A stretch of 20,291 nt of DNA. Source: Methanomicrobiales archaeon (lineage in GTDB: Archaea; Halobacteriota; Methanomicrobia; Methanomicrobiales; JACTUA01). A model generated the notes under the pieces. It saw nothing but the letters and a program-made list of their open reading frames with translations. It had not been told where the DNA came from and did no database searches. Shown here in pieces: positions 1 to 7,597 of the stretch (position 1 is its first letter; the number at the start of each line of letters is the position of its first letter). The stretch spans positions 1-20,291 of the forward strand of contig JAJRCL010000020.1 in NCBI GenBank assembly GCA_028679035.1. Reading direction: 5' to 3'. The position numbers were made by a program, and so were the translations under genes.

Positions 1-143
1 TCCGCGGCACGAATCCCGGTGAGTGCCAGAGCGATCGGAAGGGCATATGCCGTTTCCGGATACGCAAACGATCCCGTTAATTGTTCCAGGCGCCGCGCGA
101 TCGCCACATTCCCCTTGAGTTGTGCTTCCTCTGTGTCCTGCAT
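1..143 (-). CDS. Truncated N-terminus of an unidentified protein (runs off left edge)
   Basis: An open minus-strand frame starts at ATG 143-141 and stays open to the window edge, giving 47 residues. It begins MQDTEEAQLKGNVAIARRLE and contains the stretch YPETAYALPIALALTG. A TATA-like box lies about 35-45 bp upstream, which supports this start. The YPETAYALPI stretch resembles a motif near the N-terminus of the acetyl-CoA synthase/CO dehydrogenase beta subunit (AcsB type, which I recall as YPDTAYYLPV). That likeness rests on about ten residues and memory, so it is only a hint. Most of the protein lies outside the window, and its function cannot be settled here. Confidence 0.55.
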   Translation of the reverse strand, partial: MQDTEEAQLKGNVAIARRLEQLTGSFAYPETAYALPIALALTGIRAA

Positions 144-179
144 TGCTCTCGCTCTCTCACTTTCTTGTACGGCGCTCTC

Positions 180-188
180 TATAAAGTA
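180..188 (-). promoter_or_regulatory. Putative TATA box for the truncated gene at the left edge
   Basis: Read on the minus strand this is ACTTTATAG. It sits about 40 bp before the ATG at 143, leaving room for a short leader. It falls in the 85-bp gap after the stop of the membrane protein gene at 229, so the edge gene could also be read through from that gene. Confidence 0.35.
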
Positions 189-228
189 TCTCCGCCCGGT
201 GCAGGGCGAGGAACCAATCGCGAATCTG

Positions 229-570
229 TCACGTGAAGGGAACAGCCCGGAAAAGAATCAGGACAGATCCTGCCCAGACCAGGTAGGCGGCACAGAGGCT
301 TCCCAGGAAGCTCCACCGGTTCATGCAGAGGTATAAGACGAAGAGAAAAGCGAGTGTGGGAACCGCAAAAGCAAACGATGCGAGGACGAGTTTCTGTGTC
401 TCGCCCTGCGTTGTCTCGTAGCTGGTGAAAAGAAATGCAAGAGTCGTCGTTATCGGTGCCGCGGCAAGGATCCCGGCGTACGCCGGATGAACCGATCGCG
501 TCAGATATGTCACTCCGGTAATGATCCCTCCGCCAACGAGGAACTTGAGTACCGGATACAGGTATTGCAT
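229..570 (-). CDS. Small integral membrane protein, DUF3147-like
   Basis: From ATG 570 this encodes about 113 residues with four predicted hydrophobic segments: LVGGGIITGVTYL near the start, AGILAAAPITTTLAFLF, LVLASFAFAVPTLAFLFVLYL, and LGSLCAAYLVWAGSVLILF at the end. The HPAYAGILAAAPITTTLAFLF stretch resembles the small DUF3147/GlpM-like membrane family as I remember it; no catalytic motif is seen. The frame extends upstream to an ATG at 633. I prefer 570 because a GTGAGAG ribosome-binding-like sequence lies about 10 bases before it and the extra 21 residues are polar and family-atypical. It is divergent from the DUF2769 gene. Function unknown. Confidence 0.6.
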   Translation of the reverse strand: MQYLYPVLKFLVGGGIITGVTYLTRSVHPAYAGILAAAPITTTLAFLFTSYETTQGETQKLVLASFAFAVPTLAFLFVLYLCMNRWSFLGSLCAAYLVWAGSVLILFRAVPFT

Positions 571-691
571 GGGCGGATATCTCTCACTGCCCATATTTGA
601 GGTGTTCGACGTTAACTTTTTTCCGTGCGACACATACGACGAAGAGGAATCAATACTGGGATGAGCTGGAACAGCAAGCCCGCACTCCCAT

Positions 692-702
692 AAGTATAAA
701 TA
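692..702 (+). promoter_or_regulatory. TATA box for the DUF2769 gene
   Basis: The sequence AAGTATAAATA is a good archaeal TATA element. It predicts transcription starting near 720, giving a leader of about 20 nt before the ATG at 739. This placement argues against the upstream TTG codon at 706, which would lie before the predicted transcript start. Confidence 0.6.
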
Positions 703-738
703 GTATTGGTGAAGGGTAATGGCGTGGGGTCAAACCGT

Positions 739-1056
739 ATGGATACCTTTGAAATGACCGTTAAAAAAATGAAAGAGATGAAACCACAGGAAATGACGGA
801 GCAGATGGAGAAGCTGAAAAGCATGTGCCTCTGCCCAGGCTGCCCGACGTACACCAACTGCGCGAGAAATGCCGGAGAATTGGTGTTCTGTGCGAATGGC
901 AAATCATTCATGTGTATTCCGAACGAAGTGCAGTGCATTTGTCCGAACTGCCCGGTGACAAAGCAGCTCGGCTACAAATACAAGCAGTTCTGCACCCGGG
1001 GAGCAGAGAAAGCCCAGCGGTACGAGCACGCACTCTGGGGCACGAAGATGGTGTAA
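739..1056 (+). CDS. DUF2769 family cysteine-rich protein
   Basis: A soluble 105-residue protein with ten cysteines (30, 32, 35, 41, 51, 59, 66, 68, 71, 85). Two related clusters, CLCPGCP at 30-36 and CICPNCP at 66-72, define the DUF2769 family known mainly from methanogens. The N-terminal 30 residues are rich in Met and Lys and look helical. No signal peptide or membrane segment is visible, so it should be cytoplasmic. The paired CxCPxCP clusters suggest metal (zinc or iron-sulfur) binding, but no function is established to my knowledge. The start at 739 fits the TATA box at 692-702; a TTG at 706 would add 11 residues. It appears monocistronic. Confidence 0.85.
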   Translation: MDTFEMTVKKMKEMKPQEMTEQMEKLKSMCLCPGCPTYTNCARNAGELVFCANGKSFMCIPNEVQCICPNCPVTKQLGYKYKQFCTRGAEKAQRYEHALWGTKMV

Positions 1057-1170
1057 AAACCACCACCTTTCACTCCTTACCTCCTACCTCCTTTTCGTCA
1101 GCGAACAGCTGCAGATTATGCAGAGATTTCTCTCTTCTTCCCAGACGTGGCATCGCTGAAGATCCCACGT

Positions 1171-1193
1171 ACTTATAGTATCGCAGGGTGAGG
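1171..1193 (+). promoter_or_regulatory. TATA-like box and Shine-Dalgarno before the methyltransferase
   Basis: ACTTATAGTA at 1171-1180 is a possible TATA element, and GGGTGAGG at 1186-1193 is a convincing Shine-Dalgarno, 7 bases before ATG 1201. The TATA-like box is too close to the ribosome binding site to give a transcript that includes it whole, so the true promoter may be further upstream. The ribosome binding site decides the start. Confidence 0.45.
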
Positions 1194-1200
1194 CAGGTAC

Positions 1201-2040
1201 ATGCGCCGGATTGTCGACTGGAACGAGCTCTGGAAAGCGATTCACGCAGGGTCACCCGGGCGGAGTGCGAAGGATCGGGACCCTGCTGCCATCTGGGATA
1301 AAAAGGCTGTCGCCTACCGGCGCGTCACCCGCGACGAGAAAAGGGCGACGGAGCAGGAACTCGCTATCCTAGATCTGCACCCCGGCGATACTGTTCTCGA
1401 CGTGGGTGCTGGGACAGGAAGGCTTGCGGTACCCATTGCCGGCACCGTTACAGGGGTGACTGCACTCGATCCGTCGGGAGGAATGCTCTCCATCCTGCGG
1501 GAACGGATGACAGCAGATGGGCGGACCAATTACTCCACGGTTCAGCTGCGATGGGAAGATGTAGTGATCGGGAAGGATATCCAGCCCCACGATGTCGTCA
1601 TCGCCGCCTATTCGCTCGGGTTTTACGATCTTGCTGCTGCCCTGCAGAAATTCGATACGGCTGCACGCCGATCTGTCTACCTGTTCTGGCATGCCGGTGA
1701 GTGGCGGGGCCACGCGGAGATGGATCTCTACCGGACGGTGCTCGGGGAAGAAGAGGCAATGCAGAAAGGATACCCGGATTATATCTATCCGTTGAATATT
1801 CTGCACGATGCGGGCATATTTCCCAATGTCCGGATTTTTCCCGCACAGTGGGACTCGGTCTATGACTCCATCGACGAGGCTGTCCAGACCTGGGTCTCCA
1901 TGCACCAGCCGGATCTGAAGGATCTTACGCCGATCCGGGACTATTTCACGCGCGTCCTCCGGAAAAATCCGTCCGGCACCTATAGCGAGACGACGGTCCG
2001 GCCTACTGCGGTGATATGGTGGGTAAAAGGAGGCCAATAA
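1201..2040 (+). CDS. Class I SAM-dependent methyltransferase
   Basis: A 279-residue protein with a Rossmann-type methyltransferase core. Motif I is VLDVGAGTGRLAVPIA at residues 65-80, and the acidic end of strand beta2 is ALDPSGGML, with Asp90 expected to hold the ribose of S-adenosylmethionine. The N-terminal part (DWNELWKAI, then IWDKKAVAYR) is typical of small Methanomicrobia methyltransferases of unknown substrate; the C-terminal third is more variable and probably binds the substrate. No signal peptide, so cytoplasmic. A strong Shine-Dalgarno at 1186-1193 supports the ATG at 1201. The substrate cannot be read from the sequence and the neighbours give no pathway clue. Confidence 0.85.
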   Translation: MRRIVDWNELWKAIHAGSPGRSAKDRDPAAIWDKKAVAYRRVTRDEKRATEQELAILDLHPGDTVLDVGAGTGRLAVPIAGTVTGVTALDPSGGMLSILRERMTADGRTNYSTVQLRWEDVVIGKDIQPHDVVIAAYSLGFYDLAAALQKFDTAARRSVYLFWHAGEWRGHAEMDLYRTVLGEEEAMQKGYPDYIYPLNILHDAGIFPNVRIFPAQWDSVYDSIDEAVQTWVSMHQPDLKDLTPIRDYFTRVLRKNPSGTYSETTVRPTAVIWWVKGGQ

Positions 2041-2197
2041 AAGCCGCGCTTTTCATCGGGAAATGGACCGGTGTCGGGAGTTCGTATCCGCTTCGATCAT
2101 CAACAAGAAAAGCCCTGTCGAGAGACGTTCATTCGATGGCGCAACAGGACATTGATCGAAGACCTCTTCATCTCGAACGATAAGCCCACAGATAAGA

Positions 2198-3898
2198 ATG
2201 AGAGCTATGGATACGCGAGAACCGGTAGAACCAGAACAGCCCGCCCTGCATGTTCTGCACCTGGATGACGACCCGGTGTGGCGCGAACGTGCAGCCCATA
2301 TACTCGCCAGGGAGGGCATACTCGCTGAATCCGGACCGGGGTTACCAGAACTGTGGAACCGTCTTGCCACAGGAATTTTCTCTATCGTTATCACCGAATG
2401 TGTAACCAGTGCTATTCGTGTGCAGGATCTTCTGGAGGGTCTCGCTCTCCGGGCAATCACTGTTCCGGTCGCCATTCTGTCCTCCCGGGAGGATCCATCC
2501 CTTGCGCTCGCCGCGACCGGGTTGGGCACGGTCTTCGTGATCCGGAAATCCGACGTCGACGGACCTGGCGAACGTCGTTTCGCTGCTGCGGTGCGAAGAG
2601 CCGGAGAACGGCATCGTGAGGCCGAAGAGATCCGGCGCAAGGCGGGCATCTATGAAGCAATCCTGCAGGCTGCACCTATGGGCATGTGCATCGTGCAGGA
2701 TCACAAGGTCCTGTGGTGCAATATACGGATGCACCAGGTCCTTGGGTTTACAGATGGCGAACTATTCGGCATCGACACGGCTCACCTGATAGGAAGCGAA
2801 GCGGAACATTCGCGTATCGATTCGGGCCTGTTTGAACCCGGCCCGTCTGGCTGGGGAGCGGTGGAAGGCGACCTCCGCCGCAAGGATGGAACTATCGTAC
2901 CGTGCCAGATTTTCGCCCGCCCGCTGAATCCGGACAAGCCGTCTGAAGGGCACATCATCATAGGGAGGGAGACGGGCGAATTTGAACAGATGAAACGCCT
3001 TCTCCATCTGAGCGAATCAAGGGTGAACGATCTTATCGACAATGCAAATAGTATCATCCTGCGGGTGGACCGGAAGGGTGTTATCCGGTTCATCAACCCG
3101 TACGGTGAGAAATTTTTTGGTTTCTCATCCGATGAACTCCTGGGAAAGCAGCTGCTGGATACGATCGTCCCGCACCGTTCCCGTTCCGGCCGGGACCTCG
3201 CCGGGATGATCCATGAAGTCCTGGAGAATCCTGATGACTTCGAGGTTAATGTTAACGAGAATATCAAAAAGAACGGCGAACGAGTGTGGATTGCCTGGAC
3301 CAACAAGCCCATCATCGATGATAAGGGCACGATCACCGAGATCCTGTCTATCGGAAATGACATCAGTGACCGTAAAATCGATGTTGTAGATGCCGCCCTT
3401 GCGCTCGCACCGTGGAAAGCAGTGATACTGAAAGATACCGACATCGAGGGAACTGTATTTCAGGCAGTTTTCAACATCGCCCTGGAAATCTCCCGGGAAG
3501 GACGCGAGGGAAAGGCGGTCGGCACTACGTTCCTCGTCGGGGATGCAAAGAATGTTCTCGGGCATTCGCGCCAGTTGATCCTGAATCCCTTTGAAGGGCA
3601 TCGCGCCGAGATCCGGGTCATCACCAATCCCGAGCTGCACGAGACCATCAAAGAGCTTTCCCAGCTGGACGGGGCATTTGTGATCAGCGGCCAGGGACTT
3701 GTCGAAGCGGCAGGGCGTTACATCACCATTGATACGAGTACCGCGTCGATTCCCAAGGGATTCGGCACGCGGCACGCTTCCGTTGCGGGGATCACCCAGA
3801 TGACGAAAGCGGTCGGCATCGTAGTATCCCAGAGCGGCGGAAGGATCTCGATTTTCAAGAATGGCAGGCTCCTGCGGGTGTTCACACCGGCGGAGTGA
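2198..3898 (+). CDS. Receiver-like/PAS/PAS/diadenylate cyclase (DisA_N) signalling protein
   Basis: A 566-residue soluble protein. Residues 16-135 look like a response-regulator receiver: acidic triad D23-D25, Ser95/Ser96 and Lys117 are present, but the phosphoacceptor position (SIVITE) holds Glu67 instead of Asp. Residues 150-262 and 270-393 are two PAS domains (the second has FINPYGEKFFGFSSDELLG). Residues 400-566 match the archaeal diadenylate cyclase (DisA_N/DacZ-type) domain: EGREGKAVGTTFLVGDA, LDGAFVI with the DGA motif at 491-493, and GTRHASVAGIT with Arg525-His526. Such domains make c-di-AMP from two ATP, so PAS-controlled c-di-AMP synthesis is likely. The third residue of the RHR motif is Ala527; I believe archaeal DacZ proteins also vary here. 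An ATG at 2207 with GAGAG just before it is an alternative start. Confidence 0.85.
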   Translation: MRAMDTREPVEPEQPALHVLHLDDDPVWRERAAHILAREGILAESGPGLPELWNRLATGIFSIVITECVTSAIRVQDLLEGLALRAITVPVAILSSREDPSLALAATGLGTVFVIRKSDVDGPGERRFAAAVRRAGERHREAEEIRRKAGIYEAILQAAPMGMCIVQDHKVLWCNIRMHQVLGFTDGELFGIDTAHLIGSEAEHSRIDSGLFEPGPSGWGAVEGDLRRKDGTIVPCQIFARPLNPDKPSEGHIIIGRETGEFEQMKRLLHLSESRVNDLIDNANSIILRVDRKGVIRFINPYGEKFFGFSSDELLGKQLLDTIVPHRSRSGRDLAGMIHEVLENPDDFEVNVNENIKKNGERVWIAWTNKPIIDDKGTITEILSIGNDISDRKIDVVDAALALAPWKAVILKDTDIEGTVFQAVFNIALEISREGREGKAVGTTFLVGDAKNVLGHSRQLILNPFEGHRAEIRVITNPELHETIKELSQLDGAFVISGQGLVEAAGRYITIDTSTASIPKGFGTRHASVAGITQMTKAVGIVVSQSGGRISIFKNGRLLRVFTPAE

Positions 3899-4027
3899 TG
3901 ACGACTACCTGTCCATTAGGTTACAATCCACAATTTCATTTTATGATTATCAGATTTCCCTTTGGATCATTATGGAAATACCGGACATCATCAACGAAGA
4001 GGGATATTGAAAAAAATAACTATACTG

Positions 4028-4765
4028 TTATGGATTGAACATTGCATTCAGCTGATCCAGTGTGAAGCTGATCACCCCTATTCTCGTCGAAATTTCGCTT
4101 TTATCGAGTAGAAGGTAATCATGGAATTTTTTCACATCCGGGGCTTCATTGATGACATCCACAGCATCCTGGAATGTGTATTTTGCTGTCTTATATTCAA
4201 GGATCGCCTTTTTCACATCGTAGGATTCAGCCTGGACTCCCTGGTAGAACGACTCATATCCTTCGAGCATCAAGATTTTGTACGAAGCGATAGAGGTAAG
4301 GGCTTCAGTCTCGTTCTGCAATTTCGTGTCCTGTGATGAAACGTGACTGACATTATCCCTGATCGACTGAAACCGGGAAATGGTTCGTGGAATTACGGTC
4401 TCCCTTGCATAGTTCAGATCCGACTGCGAATCCCCGTTCAGGTTCAACTTGTCCAGCTTTTCCTGATAAGTGTCCCATTCGATGCGGATATTCCGCCATT
4501 CGGTCACTAGCTCAGACTCAACATCCTGCATATTTTCTGCGGGAACAGAGACGGGGGAAGGAGAAGGTGCAACCACGGTGGTATTCTCCACCTGATCCAC
4601 CGTAGTAACAGATGCAGGAGGCGTAAGCACTGAAGACGGGGCAGGTGTAGGCGGGACCGTGGGAATTCCACCTGCCGTTGAACCCGATATCTGCGGCGTG
4701 AGCGAGATACAACCAGCGAACAGAATTGTGAAGACTACCATGACAGGAATAAGGAAGCGCTTCAT
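4028..4765 (-). CDS. Secreted lipoprotein, helical, function unknown
   Basis: From ATG 4765 the product is 245 residues. It starts with a lipoprotein signal, MKRFLIPVMVVFTILFAGC, with the lipid-modified Cys at 19. A Pro/Thr/Ser/Val-rich linker follows (about 30-75). The rest is charged and mostly helical, with heptad-like stretches that may form a bundle or coiled coil outside the membrane. I see no enzyme motif. The frame stays open 73 residues upstream to 4984, but the extension is unlike a leader, and the lipobox fixes the start. A TATA-like box about 21-28 bp upstream makes a leaderless transcript likely. It converges on the cyclase gene, with 129 bp between them. Confidence 0.75.
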   Translation of the reverse strand: MKRFLIPVMVVFTILFAGCISLTPQISGSTAGGIPTVPPTPAPSSVLTPPASVTTVDQVENTTVVAPSPSPVSVPAENMQDVESELVTEWRNIRIEWDTYQEKLDKLNLNGDSQSDLNYARETVIPRTISRFQSIRDNVSHVSSQDTKLQNETEALTSIASYKILMLEGYESFYQGVQAESYDVKKAILEYKTAKYTFQDAVDVINEAPDVKKFHDYLLLDKSEISTRIGVISFTLDQLNAMFNP

Positions 4766-4785
4766 GCAGGGTGAATAGCACATCC

Positions 4786-4793
4786 ATATTAAA
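4786..4793 (-). promoter_or_regulatory. TATA box for the lipoprotein gene (leaderless)
   Basis: On the minus strand this reads TTTAATAT, 21-28 bp before ATG 4765. That is the normal TATA-to-start-site distance in archaea, so transcription probably begins at or next to the start codon. No Shine-Dalgarno is seen before the ATG, which agrees. Confidence 0.55.
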
Positions 4794-5281
4794 TAGTTTT
4801 GCCCGCCCGGGGACCAGTTCATTCTAAGTGGCAATTCCGCTGTATATTTTTCAAAATCATAAATAAATTCCATATTTCTTTCTGAATGGTTAAACACAAG
4901 ATTTTCACAAAGATTGGGTAAAAGATAACTTTTATCAGGTCTATACACAATCGTTTTGCAGACCTGTTTTTCGTTATTTTCCACAGAAAAACGCAGAAAT
5001 TTTTAAATAGTTTGGGTGGAATTACCGCAGCGTGAAATGGGGGGATGTCCACAGACACCTGGTCTTTCGGTAGAAGGTAATGCACGAGTCTCTCGATCCA
5101 AAGAGAGAGATAGCACACCGTTCCGTCCAGGGTTACTCCAGCGCCATTAGGATGCCGATGGTTCCTTATGGAACTGAATCTCTGACAGACACCCATTCCA
5201 ATGGACCCACTCATAAGGGCGGGCCCATAACGGACACCCACCGCCCGATGGGGTATTCGGGCCTAATGTATGGAGTTGAAA
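4794..5281. other. AT-rich divergent spacer with possible long leader of the first multicopper oxidase
   Basis: About 490 bp without a convincing gene lie between the divergent lipoprotein and oxidase genes. The part up to about 5010 is AT-rich. TTTTTAAATA at 5000-5009 is the best plus-strand TATA candidate. If used, it would give the oxidase a leader of about 250 nt. That leader holds several short inverted repeats: TCTCTC/GAGAGA at 5089-5108, GTTCC/GGAAC at 5161-5174, CCATT/AATGG at 5193-5204, and GGGCGG/CCGCCC at about 5217-5246. I see no known riboswitch. GGAG at 5272-5275 is the Shine-Dalgarno for ATG 5282. Confidence 0.4.
5161..5174. repeat. Short perfect inverted repeat upstream of the first multicopper oxidase
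   Basis: GTTCCTTATGGAAC has 5-bp arms around TTAT. It could be a hairpin in the leader or a small operator. It stands alone, and short repeats of this size occur by chance. Confidence 0.3.
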
Positions 5282-7225
5282 ATGAACGACCTGCGAAAAA
5301 AGACTGATGAGAGCAGAACGCGGGGGGTATCCTTATCGGAAGGATGGGCATTTCTGTTCATAAGCCTCGTCCTCCTGGTTTTATTCGCCACACCTGCGAT
5401 TGCTTCCCCTGTTCCACCGGGAACACTTGATCCGACGACTATCCCGAAATATGTGAACCAGTTGACCGGTCCACCCCCGGTGTGGATGAAGACGACGGGA
5501 AATCCCAACTATGATTACGTGATTTCCGTCGCCCCCCATAACCAGCAGCTCCTGCCACCGGGATTCCCTCAGACACCGATGATCGCGTATGGTGGACAGG
5601 CTAGGGATTCGGTGACCGGGAAACCTATCGGATTTATCCGGAATTCACCTGGTGCATCCTTTGAGATTACCACTGGGAAACCTATTAAGGTAAAGTGGGT
5701 AAATGACATCCCGGCTGATGTTAAAATGCCGTTCGCAGTGGATCCAACGCTTGACTGGGCAAACCCCAACGAAATGGCGACGCCAACGGCACCATTCACT
5801 GCTTTCCCGCCCGGGTATGACCAGGCACAGTCGCCGATACCGATTGTTCCCCACGTGCACGGCCTGGAAGTCCAGTCCACATCCGATGGAAACCCTGATG
5901 CATGGTTTACCAGCGATGGTAAACAGGGGATTGCATACAACACGGCCACACCTACTGATTCGAATGCCGCGATTTTCAGCTACCCGAACATCAACCTGCC
6001 GGCAACGATCTGGTACCATGACCACGCAATGGGCATGACCCGGCTGAATGTCATGGGCGGTCTCGCGGGATTCTATCTCGTGCGCCAGCCGGGCGACAAG
6101 GTTGCCCCCATGCTGCCCAGCGGGAAATATGAGGTGCCCCTTGCGATCCAGGACCGTATCTTCAACCCGGATGGAACATTGTTCTTCCCCTCTGTTGGGA
6201 ATGCCCCGAATACCCACCCGTACTGGGTCCCCGAGTTCTTCGGGAATACCATCATGGTGAACGGTCTTGTCTGGCCGAACATGAATGTGGATCAGGGACA
6301 GTACCGCTTCCGCCTCCTTGACGGATCGAATGCCCGGTTCTACACGCTGAGCTTCGACAATGGTATGTCGTTCACGCAGATTGGCACCGATGGCGGGTAC
6401 ATCCGATCACCCGTTACTATGACCTCACTGACCATTGCTCCGGGTGAGCGGGCCGATGTCCTCGTTGATTTCTCTAAACTTGCCCCCGGCACCAAGGTCA
6501 TCCTGAAGAACACCGCGAATGCGCCGTTCCCGGACGGAAGTGAAGACAATGCCGATCCCCAGACGACCGGCCAGATCATGCAGTTCACGGTGACGGATCA
6601 CAAAGGATTCAAGGCAAAGAAACTGCCGGACAATCTGAACCCGTCACTCGCGGGCTCCTCCTGGCCGACGCTTCCTACGCCCACAAACAAGAGAACCCTC
6701 GTTCTCTACGAAATTATGGCCGATCCGACTGCACCAGGTGAACCAACGATGGTCACCCTTGAGGGTCAGCACTACCGTGCGGATGTCTCTGAAAAGCCCT
6801 TGCTCGGATCAACCGAGGAATGGACCATCGTTGACACAACCGGGGACACGCACCCGATCCACACGCACCTTGCCCAGTTCCAGCTGGTCAGCCGGCAGCA
6901 GTTTGATCCGCAATATCTGTCGGACTGGCTGGCTTTGAACCCGCAGGAAGCCGATGGAACATTCACCAATCCGACAGTACACCTGGATGTTACGTCGTAC
7001 CTCACACCGGGAACTCTCCGGACTCCGGCATCCAATGAGTTAGCCTGGAAGGACACCATCCAGATGAACCCCGGAGAAGTGACGACCTTCCGTATCCGGT
7101 TTGCACCGATGGACGGCAGCGGGAACTATCCGTTTGATGCTACGGAAGGACCCGGCTATGTCTGGCACTGCCATATCATTGATCATGAAGACAATGAGAT
7201 GATGCGGCCGTACATCGTCATTTAA
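5282..7225 (+). CDS. Three-domain multicopper oxidase, CotA/bilirubin oxidase type, exported
   Basis: A 647-residue secreted enzyme that would oxidise a substrate (metal ion or phenolic) and reduce O2 to water. A signal peptide with a long hydrophobic core ends near ATPAIAS (about residue 38). All four copper-binding segments are present: HVHG at 191-194, WYHDHAMG from 244 (His246, His248), HPIHTHL at 524-530, and HCHIIDHEDNEMM from 629, which supplies type 1 ligands Cys630, His635 and axial Met640. The order and spacing match CotA-like laccases, and the length is slightly above the usual 510-600. GGAG six bases before ATG 5282 favours this start over ATG 5270. No membrane anchor is visible. 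It stands alone, convergent with the beta-propeller gene. Known CotA-type enzymes oxidise bilirubin, phenolics or Mn(II); the substrate here is unknown. Confidence 0.92.
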   Translation: MNDLRKKTDESRTRGVSLSEGWAFLFISLVLLVLFATPAIASPVPPGTLDPTTIPKYVNQLTGPPPVWMKTTGNPNYDYVISVAPHNQQLLPPGFPQTPMIAYGGQARDSVTGKPIGFIRNSPGASFEITTGKPIKVKWVNDIPADVKMPFAVDPTLDWANPNEMATPTAPFTAFPPGYDQAQSPIPIVPHVHGLEVQSTSDGNPDAWFTSDGKQGIAYNTATPTDSNAAIFSYPNINLPATIWYHDHAMGMTRLNVMGGLAGFYLVRQPGDKVAPMLPSGKYEVPLAIQDRIFNPDGTLFFPSVGNAPNTHPYWVPEFFGNTIMVNGLVWPNMNVDQGQYRFRLLDGSNARFYTLSFDNGMSFTQIGTDGGYIRSPVTMTSLTIAPGERADVLVDFSKLAPGTKVILKNTANAPFPDGSEDNADPQTTGQIMQFTVTDHKGFKAKKLPDNLNPSLAGSSWPTLPTPTNKRTLVLYEIMADPTAPGEPTMVTLEGQHYRADVSEKPLLGSTEEWTIVDTTGDTHPIHTHLAQFQLVSRQQFDPQYLSDWLALNPQEADGTFTNPTVHLDVTSYLTPGTLRTPASNELAWKDTIQMNPGEVTTFRIRFAPMDGSGNYPFDATEGPGYVWHCHIIDHEDNEMMRPYIVI

Positions 7226-7245
7226 TGAAATTTCAACCCTTTTTT
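7226..7245 (+). terminator. Probable terminator after the first multicopper oxidase
   Basis: Directly after the stop lies the 10-bp palindrome TGAAATTTCA (7226-7235), followed by CAACCC and a run of six T at 7240-7245. Archaeal termination relies mainly on such T-runs. Confidence 0.45.
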
Positions 7246-7597
7246 CTCGATTTATGAAAAAATTCCCGTTATGGAACATCGTAATATTTTCATTCCGGAC
7301 GGTTCCCCGGTCAGTTCATCAACTCTCGGCATCCAACAGGACTTAGCGTGCTTAGAAAAACTGGAGTAATGGACTCGAAAAAGGAACCTGAAGCTAGGGG
7401 AAAAATACGTTCAGGAATGATGATTCATGGATTCGGGTCCACGTCGCTGAAAACATACCGTAAGCAGAAATCCTGCTGACGTGATTCACAAATCCGCAAT
7501 CACCTCCTCTCTCTCAGATTATGAGCGGTGAGGGCACAGGATGGGGGTCCTATTTCAGAATTCCCGAATTTCAATGAGGACACCCCATTGTGACATT
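7246..7597. other. Non-coding spacer between convergent genes, possibly with decayed mobile DNA
   Basis: About 350 bp with no supportable gene. It contains an imperfect hairpin at 7459-7481 (CGTAAGCAG / CTGCTGACG, one mismatch, loop AAATC), which could be a terminator or part of a small RNA. The right end carries repeated ATTTCAATG motifs described separately. This is more sequence than two convergent genes need. Confidence 0.4.

Noticed and set aside
612..938. Minus-strand frame overlapping the DUF2769 gene
   Set aside because: The plus-strand product has the DUF2769 cysteine clusters and a TATA box; the minus-strand frame has neither a family match nor start signals.
2053..2649. Minus-strand frame of 198 codons opposite the cyclase N-terminus
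   Set aside because: Arg/Ser-rich product typical of a reversed GC-rich gene; the opposite strand encodes the receiver-like domain.
4766..4984. Upstream extension of the lipoprotein by 73 codons
   Set aside because: It would bury the signal peptide and lipobox in the middle of the protein, and it crosses the TATA box at 4786-4793.
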